Source of the DNA: Guptibacillus hwajinpoensis
GTDB taxonomy: Bacteria > Bacillota > Bacilli > Bacillales > Guptibacillaceae
Assembly (NCBI RefSeq): GCF_020171785.1
Contig: NZ_JAIVAE010000009.1
Location: forward strand, 167,742-231,741
Length of the DNA: 64,000 nt
Direction of reading: 5' to 3'
Shown: piece by piece, positions 55,693 through 64,000 of the stretch
How the letters are laid out: every line of letters begins with the position of its first letter
Numbering within the stretch: position 1 is the first letter of the stretch
Translations under genes and position numbers: made by a program
Notes under the pieces: generated by a model
Database searches by the model: none
Told to the model about the DNA's origin: nothing
The model's input: the letters and a program-made list of their open reading frames with translations, nothing else

Positions 55693-56229
55693 ATGAAAAA
55701 CCTTTATCCACTCATTCTGTTAGGTTTTCTTCTAGTTTTTGGTGGAACATCTGCCGAAGCTCTTGAGCCTAATAACGGTTTAGCAACGGTAACGACAGAG
55801 TCTCTACAAGAAGAAGGGCCGATAGTCATCGAAGTAGAACTACGAACGAATTATGCTGATGGTGTGACAACAAAACAATCCGTATATGAAACGATTTGGG
55901 CAATGGAGGATTTTTGGAGTCAATATGCAGACTGGCAACTTGTGGATCAGGAAGAAGGAAAAATGGTTTTTGAACGGAATTTTGAAGATATTTCACCTGC
56001 AAGTAAACAAAATGGTCATTTTGGTTTAACGGAGGATGGTGTTCTTACTATTTTTGATGGTGACCCTGCCGATGAGAAAGTGATTCAAACATTCTTCCAA
56101 ATTGATGTAGGTAAGCTTGAAAGTCAAAGGCGAGAACAACTTATGAATGGTATACCTGTAGAGTCATGGTATCAGTTTGAAGATGTGATTCAATCTTTTT
56201 CGAAAATCAAAAGCGAACCTGTCCAATAG
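55693..56229 (+). CDS. bofC: BofC, intercompartmental signalling factor of sporulation
   Basis: BofC is a forespore protein in the intermembrane space that restrains SpoIVB, and so timing of pro-sigma-K cleavage by the SpoIVFB encoded in this window. A signal peptide is visible with likely cleavage after AEA (residue 23). The BofC domains follow, with VELRTNYADGVTTKQSVYETIWAMEDFW. ATG 55693 follows TGGAGA. The longer frame from 55615 starts in the yebC terminator. The length is 178 residues. Confidence 0.9.
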   Translation: MKNLYPLILLGFLLVFGGTSAEALEPNNGLATVTTESLQEEGPIVIEVELRTNYADGVTTKQSVYETIWAMEDFWSQYADWQLVDQEEGKMVFERNFEDISPASKQNGHFGLTEDGVLTIFDGDPADEKVIQTFFQIDVGKLESQRREQLMNGIPVESWYQFEDVIQSFSKIKSEPVQ

Positions 56230-56240
56230 GACGGGTTTTT
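56216..56240 (+). terminator. Terminator of bofC
   Basis: AACCTGTCC pairs with GGACGGGTT (one G-T pair) around AATA, overlapping the stop codon, followed by more T. Confidence 0.8.
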
Positions 56241-56257
56241 GCGTTTAATTTAAGCTT

Positions 56258-56749
56258 CCTTCCGCTTTTCATGAGATCCACCTGCAGTGGGCAGACCCTC
56301 GGTCACTTCAAACTATAACGAGAGCACCAAAAGCGTCTCAATCTCATGGGCTCCAACATCCTGCGGATTTAAACGGGCCCGCTCCGCTTTTCGTGTCTAG
56401 CTGCGACTCGCAGAAACTGCGATATTTCACTCTTTCACAAGAACACAAAAAACGTGTTCTCGTTCAAGAGCTCCAATATCTCCGTTTCTAAACGCTCGTC
56501 TCCGCTTTTTGTGTCTAGCTACACGGGCCAAATCCTCCGGCTGTTTCGCCCTTTCGATTGAGACAAAAAGCGTCTCATTCGAAAGGTCTCCAACATTCTG
56601 CGGATTTAAACGGGCCCGCTCCGCTTTTCGTGTCTAGCTGCGACTCGCAGAAACTGCGATATTTCACTCTTTCACAAGAACACAAAAACCGTGTTCTCGT
56701 TCAAGAGCTCCAATATCTCCGTTTCTAAACGCTCGTCTCCGCTTTTCGT
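56258..56749. repeat. Tandem array of about 120-bp non-coding modules (five copies)
   Basis: The anchor TCCGCTTTT recurs at 56261, 56383, 56501, 56620 and 56738, spaced 122, 118, 119 and 118 bases. The next bases are usually GTGTCTAGCT. Alternate modules match best: 56351-56512 and 56588-56749 are two 162-bp copies, 237 bases apart, with only about three differences. Between anchors lie imperfect hairpins such as AGAACAC/GTGTTCT and CTTTCGA..GAGAC/GTCTC..TCGAAAG. No ORF of note is present. The array runs from just after the bofC terminator to the ruvA promoter. Confidence 0.93.
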
Positions 56750-56759
56750 TTTTTTATGG

Positions 56760-56788
56760 TAGAATGGAGAGATAGAAATACATGTTCG
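56760..56788 (+). promoter_or_regulatory. ruvAB promoter -10 and LexA-like box
   Basis: A -10-like TAGAAT lies at 56760-56765 directly after the repeat array. At 56775-56788, GAAATACATGTTCG matches 10 of 14 positions of the Bacillus LexA consensus CGAACatatGTTCG, with a perfect right half. ruvAB is in the SOS regulon of B. subtilis. The left half is poor, so this is tentative. Confidence 0.42.
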
Positions 56789-56811
56789 TATGTACAGGGG
56801 AGAGAGTAGCT

Positions 56812-57414
56812 TTGATTGAATATATTAAAGGCACGGTTGAATATATTGATACAGAATACATTGTGGTGGAGTCCAATTCGATTGGCTATAAAATCTACTG
56901 TGGCAATCCGTTTGAGTTTCAGAAATATCGAAATCAATCGATTCAAATTTTTACGCATCATTATGTGAGAGAAGATCTTATTGCTCTTTATGGTTTCCCA
57001 ACTCGAGAAGAGCGTCTTTTGTTTGAGAAACTGTTAAATGTATCAGGGATTGGTCCTAAAGGAGCGGTTGCTATTTTAGCGACTGGCGAACCGGACAAGG
57101 TAGTTAGTGCCATCGAGATGGAAGATGAAAAATTTTTAACGAAGTTTCCTGGAGTTGGAAAGAAAACAGCTCGTCAAATTATCCTTGATTTAAAAGGAAA
57201 GCTGAAAGGTTTTGGAGCTCCAATCGAAGGGTTATTTGCAGTTGACGAGGTGCAAGAAGAAGGCGCTCATGAACTTGATGAAGCGATAGAAGCATTGAAA
57301 GCACTTGGCTATGCAGACCGAGAAATTAAGAAGGTTAAACCAAAACTGTTAGAAGAAACGCTAACAACCGATCAGTATATTAAGAAAGCCCTTCAGCTTA
57401 TGCTGAAGCAATAA
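56812..57414 (+). CDS. ruvA: Holliday junction helicase subunit RuvA
   Basis: RuvA binds Holliday junctions and recruits RuvB. The OB-fold starts with [11 protein letters not shown]. Two helix-hairpin-helix motifs ([13 protein letters not shown] and [13 protein letters not shown]) form the junction-binding domain, and the C-terminal RuvB-binding domain follows. The start is TTG 56812 after AGGGGAGAG, matching the usual MIE start of the family. The frame upstream to 56782 is an extension. The length is 200 residues. Confidence 0.95.
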   Translation: MIEYIKGTVEYIDTEYIVVESNSIGYKIYCGNPFEFQKYRNQSIQIFTHHYVREDLIALYGFPTREERLLFEKLLNVSGIGPKGAVAILATGEPDKVVSAIEMEDEKFLTKFPGVGKKTARQIILDLKGKLKGFGAPIEGLFAVDEVQEEGAHELDEAIEALKALGYADREIKKVKPKLLEETLTTDQYIKKALQLMLKQ

Positions 57415-57426
57415 GGAGGGAGTAAC

Positions 57427-58425
57427 GTGGAAGATCGCATTCTATCTGGAGAACAAGTCGGTGACGACTCATCCGTAGAATATAGCCTCCGTCCTCAGCG
57501 ATTAGCTCAGTATATTGGACAAGAAAAAGTAAAGCGAAATCTTGAAGTGTTTATTGAAGCGGCAAAAATGCGTGAAGAGCCTCTGGATCATGTTTTGTTA
57601 TATGGTCCTCCAGGCCTCGGTAAAACGACCCTTTCCGCTATCATTGCTAATGAGATGGAAGTGAATTTGCGTACAACATCAGGTCCTGCCATCGAACGAC
57701 CAGGTGATTTAGCAGCTATTTTAACGGCCCTTGAACCTGGAGATGTTTTATTTATTGATGAAATTCATCGTCTTCCAAGAAGCGTAGAAGAAGTGCTTTA
57801 TCCCGCAATGGAAGATTATTGCCTGGATATTGTGATTGGAAAGGGTGAAACGGCCAGGTCCGTTCGACTGGATCTCCCACCGTTTACACTTGTGGGTGCG
57901 ACGACAAGAGCAGGGTTATTAACGGCCCCTTTACGAGACAGGTTTGGTGTCTTAAGCAGACTTGAATATTACCTAGAAGATGAATTACGAACGATTATCA
58001 TGAGAACAGCTGATATTTTTAATGTAGAAATGGATCAGAATGCCGCTGTAGAACTAGCGCGTCGCTCTCGCGGAACACCGCGAATCGCTAATCGTTTGTT
58101 AAAGAGAGTAAGAGATTTCGCTCAAGTAAAAGGCGATGGAGTTATCTCGTCAACGCTTGCTGCACAAGCGCTAGAGATGATGCAGGTGGATCCGCTCGGA
58201 CTCGATCATATTGACCACAAACTTCTGTTAGCGATTATTGAAAAGTTTCGTGGTGGACCTGTTGGCGTTGATACGATTGCCGCCACCATTGGAGAAGAAA
58301 GTCATACGATTGAAGATGTGTATGAGCCTTATCTTCTTCAAATTGGGTTTCTACAGCGCACGCCACGTGGACGAATGGTGACGCATCATGTATACGAACA
58401 CTTTGGTATGGAGGTTCCTAAATAA
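57427..58425 (+). CDS. ruvB: Holliday junction branch migration ATPase RuvB
   Basis: RuvB is the hexameric AAA+ motor of branch migration. Walker [10 protein letters not shown] is at residues 60-68, Walker B is [10 protein letters not shown], sensor 1 is LVGATTRAG, and a C-terminal winged helix ends with [18 protein letters not shown] 57427 follows AAGGAGGGAG, 12 bases after ruvA. The length of 332 residues is normal. Confidence 0.97.
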   Translation: MEDRILSGEQVGDDSSVEYSLRPQRLAQYIGQEKVKRNLEVFIEAAKMREEPLDHVLLYGPPGLGKTTLSAIIANEMEVNLRTTSGPAIERPGDLAAILTALEPGDVLFIDEIHRLPRSVEEVLYPAMEDYCLDIVIGKGETARSVRLDLPPFTLVGATTRAGLLTAPLRDRFGVLSRLEYYLEDELRTIIMRTADIFNVEMDQNAAVELARRSRGTPRIANRLLKRVRDFAQVKGDGVISSTLAAQALEMMQVDPLGLDHIDHKLLLAIIEKFRGGPVGVDTIAATIGEESHTIEDVYEPYLLQIGFLQRTPRGRMVTHHVYEHFGMEVPK

Positions 58426-58427
58426 AG

Positions 58428-58625
58428 ATGGGCATTTCAAAGCTATTTATCGTTTTAGGTATCGCTTTTTTAGCTATTGGTGTATTGTGGTCCTTTGTCG
58501 GTAAGTTACCTGGTGATCTGGTAATTAAAAGAGGAAACACAACATTCTTTTTTCCTATCGTTACTTCTATCATCGTTAGTATTGTCCTGTCACTACTTTT
58601 TTTTATTATAGGTAAGTTCAGATAA
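58428..58625 (+). CDS. DUF2905 small membrane protein
   Basis: This 65-residue protein has two membrane helices (residues 4-25 and 42-63). Between them lies the diagnostic DUF2905 loop KLPGDLVIKRGNTTFFFP. The function is unknown. It starts two bases after the ruvB stop, so it is coupled to ruvAB. The pairing of this family with ruvAB-queA is common in Bacillaceae, as far as I know. Confidence 0.88.
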   Translation: MGISKLFIVLGIAFLAIGVLWSFVGKLPGDLVIKRGNTTFFFPIVTSIIVSIVLSLLFFIIGKFR

Positions 58626-58678
58626 GGGGGAGCTTTCCAACCGTCAGTTACAAGCTGGGGGAAGGAGATCTGCCCCTT
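58624..58678 (+). other. Structured segment between the DUF2905 gene and queA
   Basis: AAGGGGGAG (58624-58632) pairs with CTGCCCCTT (58670-58678) with one mismatch, and inner GCTT/AAGC can also pair. There is no T run. It does not match the preQ1 riboswitch pattern that one might expect near queuosine genes. Confidence 0.35.
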
Positions 58679-58752
58679 AAGGGTGCGCGGATCGGTAGTG
58701 CTGTGGTAAAATCAATAAAGTTGAACATTTTTTAGAAATAGTGGTGAAAAAA

Positions 58753-60938
<2,186 letters not shown>

Positions 60939-60978
60939 TCCATAGATTGTGTAACTGCTGGAAAGGGGTGAAAAGAGT

Positions 60979-61251
60979 ATGAGTTCTACGTTAATGAATT
61001 TAGTCCCGCTTCTATTAATGTTCGCGATTTTCTATTTCCTTTTGATTCGCCCGCAACAGAAGCGTCAAAAGAAAACGAGAGAAATGCAAGCTAGCCTAGA
61101 AAAAGGGAATAAAGTTGTAACCATCGGTGGAATGCATGGAATTATTGATGCAATGGACGAAGGGACAATTACAATCCGCACTACAGACGGTACAAAAATG
61201 GTGTTTGACCGAGCGGCAATCCGCGAATCAATCACTGAAAATAGCAAGTAA
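60979..61251 (+). CDS. yajC: Preprotein translocase subunit YajC
   Basis: YajC is a small SecDF-associated membrane protein of 90 residues. The single helix is at residues 5-22 (LMNLVPLLLMFAIFYFLL), followed by RPQQKRQKKT and the conserved GNKVVTIGGMHGII. ATG 60979 follows AAAGGGGTG. queA-tgt-yajC is a conserved operon, and the terminator lies directly after it. Confidence 0.95.
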   Translation: MSSTLMNLVPLLLMFAIFYFLLIRPQQKRQKKTREMQASLEKGNKVVTIGGMHGIIDAMDEGTITIRTTDGTKMVFDRAAIRESITENSK

Positions 61252-61255
61252 TTGA

Positions 61256-61288
61256 GAAGAGCGTCCTCTAGGGAGGGCGCTCTTTTTT
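61256..61288. terminator. Bidirectional terminator between yajC and the TIGR04086 gene
   Basis: AGAGCGTCCTC pairs with GAGGGCGCTCT with a G-T pair, with T runs on the plus strand and a shorter one on the minus strand. Confidence 0.85.
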
Positions 61289-61289
61289 A

Positions 61290-61679
61290 CTAGGCTTCTC
61301 GATGCTTGCCACCTTTAACATTCACCCCAATAATTCCTCCAAGAATGCAAATGAGACCGTAACCAGCATGATAAAGTAGCTGCTCGAGGTTCATGTTTAC
61401 GCGATATCCCAAGTATTGAATGAGGAAAAGAAGCATGATATACATACAAGCTGTTCCTCCGCCAAGTAGCCAACCGCGTTCCCCCCCTTTGCCTCCAGAA
61501 ATAAAGCCTCCAATAAAAAAGGCAATCACAGTCGCTACAATAATGAGTGGACTAATTCCTTTTTCAGAAACCGAAGAGAAGCGAAGAATTAATGAAAATA
61601 GGACGCTAGTCGCAAGCACAATAACAATAATCGCAAGTAAGCCAGACCCCATACTTGAGAATGCGTGTTTAGATCTCAT
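61290..61679 (-). CDS. TIGR04086 family membrane protein (YrzE-like)
   Basis: The protein has 129 residues and four predicted membrane helices, with the Gly-rich loop FIGGFISGGKGGERGWLLGGG, typical of the TIGR04086/YrzE group. The start is ATG at 61679, four bases after AGGGGGAGG on the minus strand, giving MRSKHAF. A longer frame to 61832 would run into the transporter gene and has no site. The function is unknown. The location by yajC fits B. subtilis yrzE. Confidence 0.82.
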   Translation of the reverse strand: MRSKHAFSSMGSGLLAIIVIVLATSVLFSLILRFSSVSEKGISPLIIVATVIAFFIGGFISGGKGGERGWLLGGGTACMYIMLLFLIQYLGYRVNMNLEQLLYHAGYGLICILGGIIGVNVKGGKHREA

Positions 61680-61806
61680 TTTCCTCCCCCTTAAACAAGA
61701 TAGTTTGTACATTCTATTCGACGACTGAGTAATTAGAAGTCTATTCATGAATTCGGACAGCCCGTCATACGATGTTAGAAACGGGACAGGGAAGGGGCAG
61801 TATGGA

Positions 61807-63096
61807 TTGGACATAATCATTGCACTCACCATATTTGTTCTTGCTTATATAGGCATTATTACCGAAAAAATCAATCGTGCTATCGTCGCATGTGGCGGCG
61901 GGCTGCTTATGTTGCTGACAGGGATTACAACCACTGATTCAGCTTTTATGAACCACGTTGATTGGAATACGATCGCCCTCTTGTTTTCTATGATGATACT
62001 GGTTTCCATTACAAGTCAAAATGGATTATTTGAATATATCGCGATTAAGCTTGCCCAACAGGTGCAGGGGAAGCCTTTGCCACTCCTCGCTGTTATAGGT
62101 ACTTTAACTGCAGTTGGATCTGCCCTTTTAGATAACGTTACAACGGTTCTTCTACTTGTCCCGATAACGCTGACGTTAACGAAAATTTTAAACATCACAA
62201 GCATGCCCTTTTTAGTAACGGTAATCTTATCATCCAATATTGGAGGAACGGCAACATTGATCGGTGATCCACCTAACATTATGATTGGTCAGGCAGTTGA
62301 CCATCTTGAATTTAATGATTTTATTTATAACTTAGCTCCGATTGTTGTGGTCATTTATGCTGTTATCATGACAGGTCTTTTGTTTTTTTATCGGAAAGGA
62401 TTAATTGTAGATGATACGTATCGACAGTCATTGTTAAAAATTGATGCGTCTCAGTATTTGAAAAAAGGACCTTTGCTCTATAAGTCTTCAGCCGTATTAC
62501 TGATGACAATTACTGGTTTTCTCTTGCACCCTGTCTTACATACTGAATTAACGAATATTGCGATGGCGGGGGCAGTTCTTTTACTATTGATTACTCAAAA
62601 AGAGCATAAGGTGGAAGAAGTTTTTGAATCGATTGAATGGGTGACGTTATTTTTCTTTATGGGTCTTTTTATCCTTATTGGTGGATTAGAGGAAGTAGGC
62701 ATTATTGATGAAGTTGCCAGGACGATTCTTTTATATACTGAAGGTGATTTGCCTAAGACCTCCCTTATTATTCTGTGGGGAGCAGGTATTCTCTCTGCCT
62801 TTTTAGATAACATTCCATTTGTTGCAGCCATGATCCCGGTGATTTCAGAATTCTCTGGGTATGGAATGACGAACCTTGATCCGTTGTGGTGGTCGCTTGC
62901 CTTAGGTTCATGTCTTGGTGGGAATGGAACGTTAATTGGAGCTTCTGCTAATGTAGTGGTGGCTGGTCTTGCGTTAAAAGACAACCAAGAAGTAAGGTTC
63001 ATTGCTTTTCTCAAAATTGGATTACCGGTCGTCTTCATCTCGCTTGTTATTAGTACAGTCTACATTTATTTTAGATATTTACTTCCCTATTACTAG
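61807..63096 (+). CDS. ArsB/NhaD family (ion transporter superfamily) permease
   Basis: The protein has 429 residues and about eleven membrane helices. The family signature SSNIGGTATLIGDPPN is at about residues 141-156. A related second-half motif, GGNGTLIGASANV, shows the inverted-repeat fold. Substrates in this superfamily include arsenite, Na+/H+ and carboxylates, and the sequence does not decide. I prefer TTG 61807, eight bases after AAGGGG and directly followed by the first helix. The alternative ATG 61747 adds 20 polar residues and has a poor site. The 61680-61806 gap must hold divergent promoters, but I could not place them. Confidence 0.85.
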   Translation: MDIIIALTIFVLAYIGIITEKINRAIVACGGGLLMLLTGITTTDSAFMNHVDWNTIALLFSMMILVSITSQNGLFEYIAIKLAQQVQGKPLPLLAVIGTLTAVGSALLDNVTTVLLLVPITLTLTKILNITSMPFLVTVILSSNIGGTATLIGDPPNIMIGQAVDHLEFNDFIYNLAPIVVVIYAVIMTGLLFFYRKGLIVDDTYRQSLLKIDASQYLKKGPLLYKSSAVLLMTITGFLLHPVLHTELTNIAMAGAVLLLLITQKEHKVEEVFESIEWVTLFFFMGLFILIGGLEEVGIIDEVARTILLYTEGDLPKTSLIILWGAGILSAFLDNIPFVAAMIPVISEFSGYGMTNLDPLWWSLALGSCLGGNGTLIGASANVVVAGLALKDNQEVRFIAFLKIGLPVVFISLVISTVYIYFRYLLPYY

Positions 63097-63108
63097 GGAA
63101 GTTTTTTT
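63081..63108 (+). terminator. Terminator of the ArsB/NhaD gene
   Basis: ACTTCCCTA and TAGGGAAGT form a perfect 9-bp stem around TTAC and contain the stop codon. A T run follows. Confidence 0.92.
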
Positions 63109-63202
63109 ATTTTCTACTATACAATATTTCCAATACATTCCCTCATGTAGAAACAAAACGTGGTTAAACTAAACAAAAGAAGCTTGAAAGGAGGGATCAG
63201 GG

Positions 63203-63868
63203 ATGGAATATATGACCATTATCCTTAGAACGATTGTTTTATATTTTGTGATTATTTTCGTTTTTAGAGTGATGGGAAAGCGGGAAATTGGTCAGCTAAG
63301 TATTCTTGATTTTGTCGTTTCTATTATGATTGCAGAGCTTGCCGTCATGTCAATTGAAGATCCACAGACACCGATGCTTAATACGATTGTTCCAATGGTT
63401 GTGCTTGTATTAATACAAATACTTATGGCTTTTGTTTCACTTAAAAGTGAGAAAGTACGGGAGATCGTGGACGGAAAGCCTTCCGTGTTAATTGATCGGG
63501 GTAAAATCGATGAAACGGAAATGAGAAAACAGCGATATAACTTTGATGATTTGCTGGTTCAATTGCGAGAGAATAACATTGCATCTGTTTCAGATGTTGA
63601 GTTCGCGATCCTTGAACCCTCAGGCAAGCTGTCGGTCATCAAAAAAGAGGAGGATAATAAACAAGAAGATGCTGCAACATTAATGCCTCTCCCCCTTATT
63701 CTAGATGGAAAAGTTCAGGAGGAACATCTTGAGCGAATTGGAAAAACAGCGCTATGGCTTAGGCAAGAGCTTAGAAAAGTTGGGCATAAAGATATAAAGC
63801 AGATTTCATTTTGTTCCCTCCATAAAAATGGAAGTTTTTTTATTGATTTGAAGAATGAAAAAAAGTAA
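63203..63868 (+). CDS. yrbG: DUF421 membrane protein YrbG
   Basis: The protein has 221 residues, with two or three N-terminal membrane helices and the conserved GKREIGQLSILDFVVSIMIAE segment, then a soluble DUF421 domain (GKPSVLIDRGKIDETEMRKQRYNFDDLLVQLRE). B. subtilis YrbG and the Yet/Yde homologues share this layout. Some DUF421 relatives are linked to spore germinant receptor function, but nothing here tests that. ATG 63203 follows AAAGGAGGG. Confidence 0.9.
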   Translation: MEYMTIILRTIVLYFVIIFVFRVMGKREIGQLSILDFVVSIMIAELAVMSIEDPQTPMLNTIVPMVVLVLIQILMAFVSLKSEKVREIVDGKPSVLIDRGKIDETEMRKQRYNFDDLLVQLRENNIASVSDVEFAILEPSGKLSVIKKEEDNKQEDAATLMPLPLILDGKVQEEHLERIGKTALWLRQELRKVGHKDIKQISFCSLHKNGSFFIDLKNEKK

Positions 63869-63883
63869 CCGTGACGGTTACTC

Positions 63884-63923
63884 AGCTTGTAGAGGAACCC
63901 TTGGTTCCTCTACAAGCTTTTTT
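63884..63923. terminator. Strong terminator after yrbG
   Basis: AGCTTGTAGAGGAACC and GGTTCCTCTACAAGCT form a perfect 16-bp stem with loop CTT and a T run. A smaller hairpin (GTAACC/GGTTAC, about 63865-63880) precedes it. The final 77 bases show no feature I can support. Confidence 0.93.
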
Positions 63924-64000
63924 AATGGTTTTGATTTTCCTGTTAGTTGAAATGGTGTTTTGAAGTATATAAGATGAAAAAAACTCTCCTTCACCTAGCT

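Noticed and set aside
56258..56749. CRISPR array or IS remnant
   Set aside because: Modules are about 118 bp without alternate unique spacers of constant length, and there are no cas genes, transposase fragments or terminal inverted repeats.
58626..58752. preQ1 riboswitch before queA
   Set aside because: The short class I pattern with its A-rich tail and AACTA pairing to a loop is not present.
63924..64000. Minus-strand open frame entering from the right edge
   Set aside because: The stretch is too short to judge. It runs through the yrbG terminator hairpin and shows no recognisable protein.

Overview
The window is a stretch of chromosome from an endospore-forming member of the Bacillaceae (Firmicutes). 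The case rests on gene content and order. Sporulation genes (lonB, spoVID, ysxE, spoIIB, spoIVFA/FB, spo0B, safA, coxA, bofC), Bacillus-type AGGAGG ribosome binding sites with frequent TTG and GTG starts, a T-box on valS and an L21 leader all appear in an order close to Bacillus subtilis from rph to yrbG. The sequence does not allow a safe genus call. Almost everything reads left to right, and I saw no prophage, transposase or CRISPR array.

Layout. 1-1.8 kb: the end of rph (RNase PH) with rdgB and a YsnB-type phosphodiesterase, then a single tRNA-Arg(TCT). 2.2-11.4 kb: protein quality control and ribosome biogenesis (ysoA-like TPR protein, tig, clpX, lonB, lon, engB). 11.5-14.0 kb: a complete polar amino-acid ABC transporter (binding lipoprotein, permease, ATPase) sitting between engB and ysxD, an accessory insertion relative to the B. 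subtilis order as I know it. 14.1-21.0 kb: ysxD on the minus strand, then the haem operon hemAXCDBL. 21.1-24.2 kb: a spore-coat block (spoVID, an unrecognised gene, ysxE) and a small membrane gene on the minus strand. 24.3-31.5 kb: T-box, valS and folC, then a diguanylate cyclase and the prepilin peptidase comC. 31.7-40.1 kb: spoIIB, maf, radC, mreBCD, minCD, spoIVFA/FB, which cover septation, cell shape and the sigma-K checkpoint. 40.1-45.8 kb: a short RNase G-like gene, rplU-prp-rpmA, spo0B-obg, pheB-pheA. 45.9-51.2 kb: the NAD locus, with nifS-yrxA and nadBCA diverging from one regulatory region. 51.3-56.2 kb: spore assembly genes safA, a CotS-like kinase, coxA, yebC and bofC. 56.25-56.75 kb: a non-coding tandem repeat array. 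56.8-63.9 kb: ruvAB, a DUF2905 gene, queA-tgt-yajC, a TIGR04086 membrane protein on the minus strand, an ArsB/NhaD-type transporter and a DUF421 gene (yrbG).

How the genes work together. Several clusters are clear functional units. hemAXCDBL converts glutamyl-tRNA to uroporphyrinogen III, and a PerR-like box overlaps its -10. nadB, nadC and nadA make the quinolinate branch of NAD; nifS supplies sulfur for the NadA cluster and yrxA encodes the repressor. prp cleaves the N-terminal extension of the L27 encoded by the next gene. queA and tgt act in queuosine tRNA modification. SpoVID and SafA are LysM morphogenetic proteins, and each has kinase-fold coat genes beside it.

The window is mostly conserved housekeeping and sporulation DNA. 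The least explained pieces are the 118-122 bp tandem module array before ruvA, the set of intact and degenerate kinase-fold genes beside spoVID and safA, the 99-bp repeats in safA, and several unlabelled RNA or DNA structures (tig leader, ysoA leader, coxA ribosome binding site hairpin, rplU upstream inverted repeat, mreC internal hairpin). I did not find a convincing wholly new multi-gene system.
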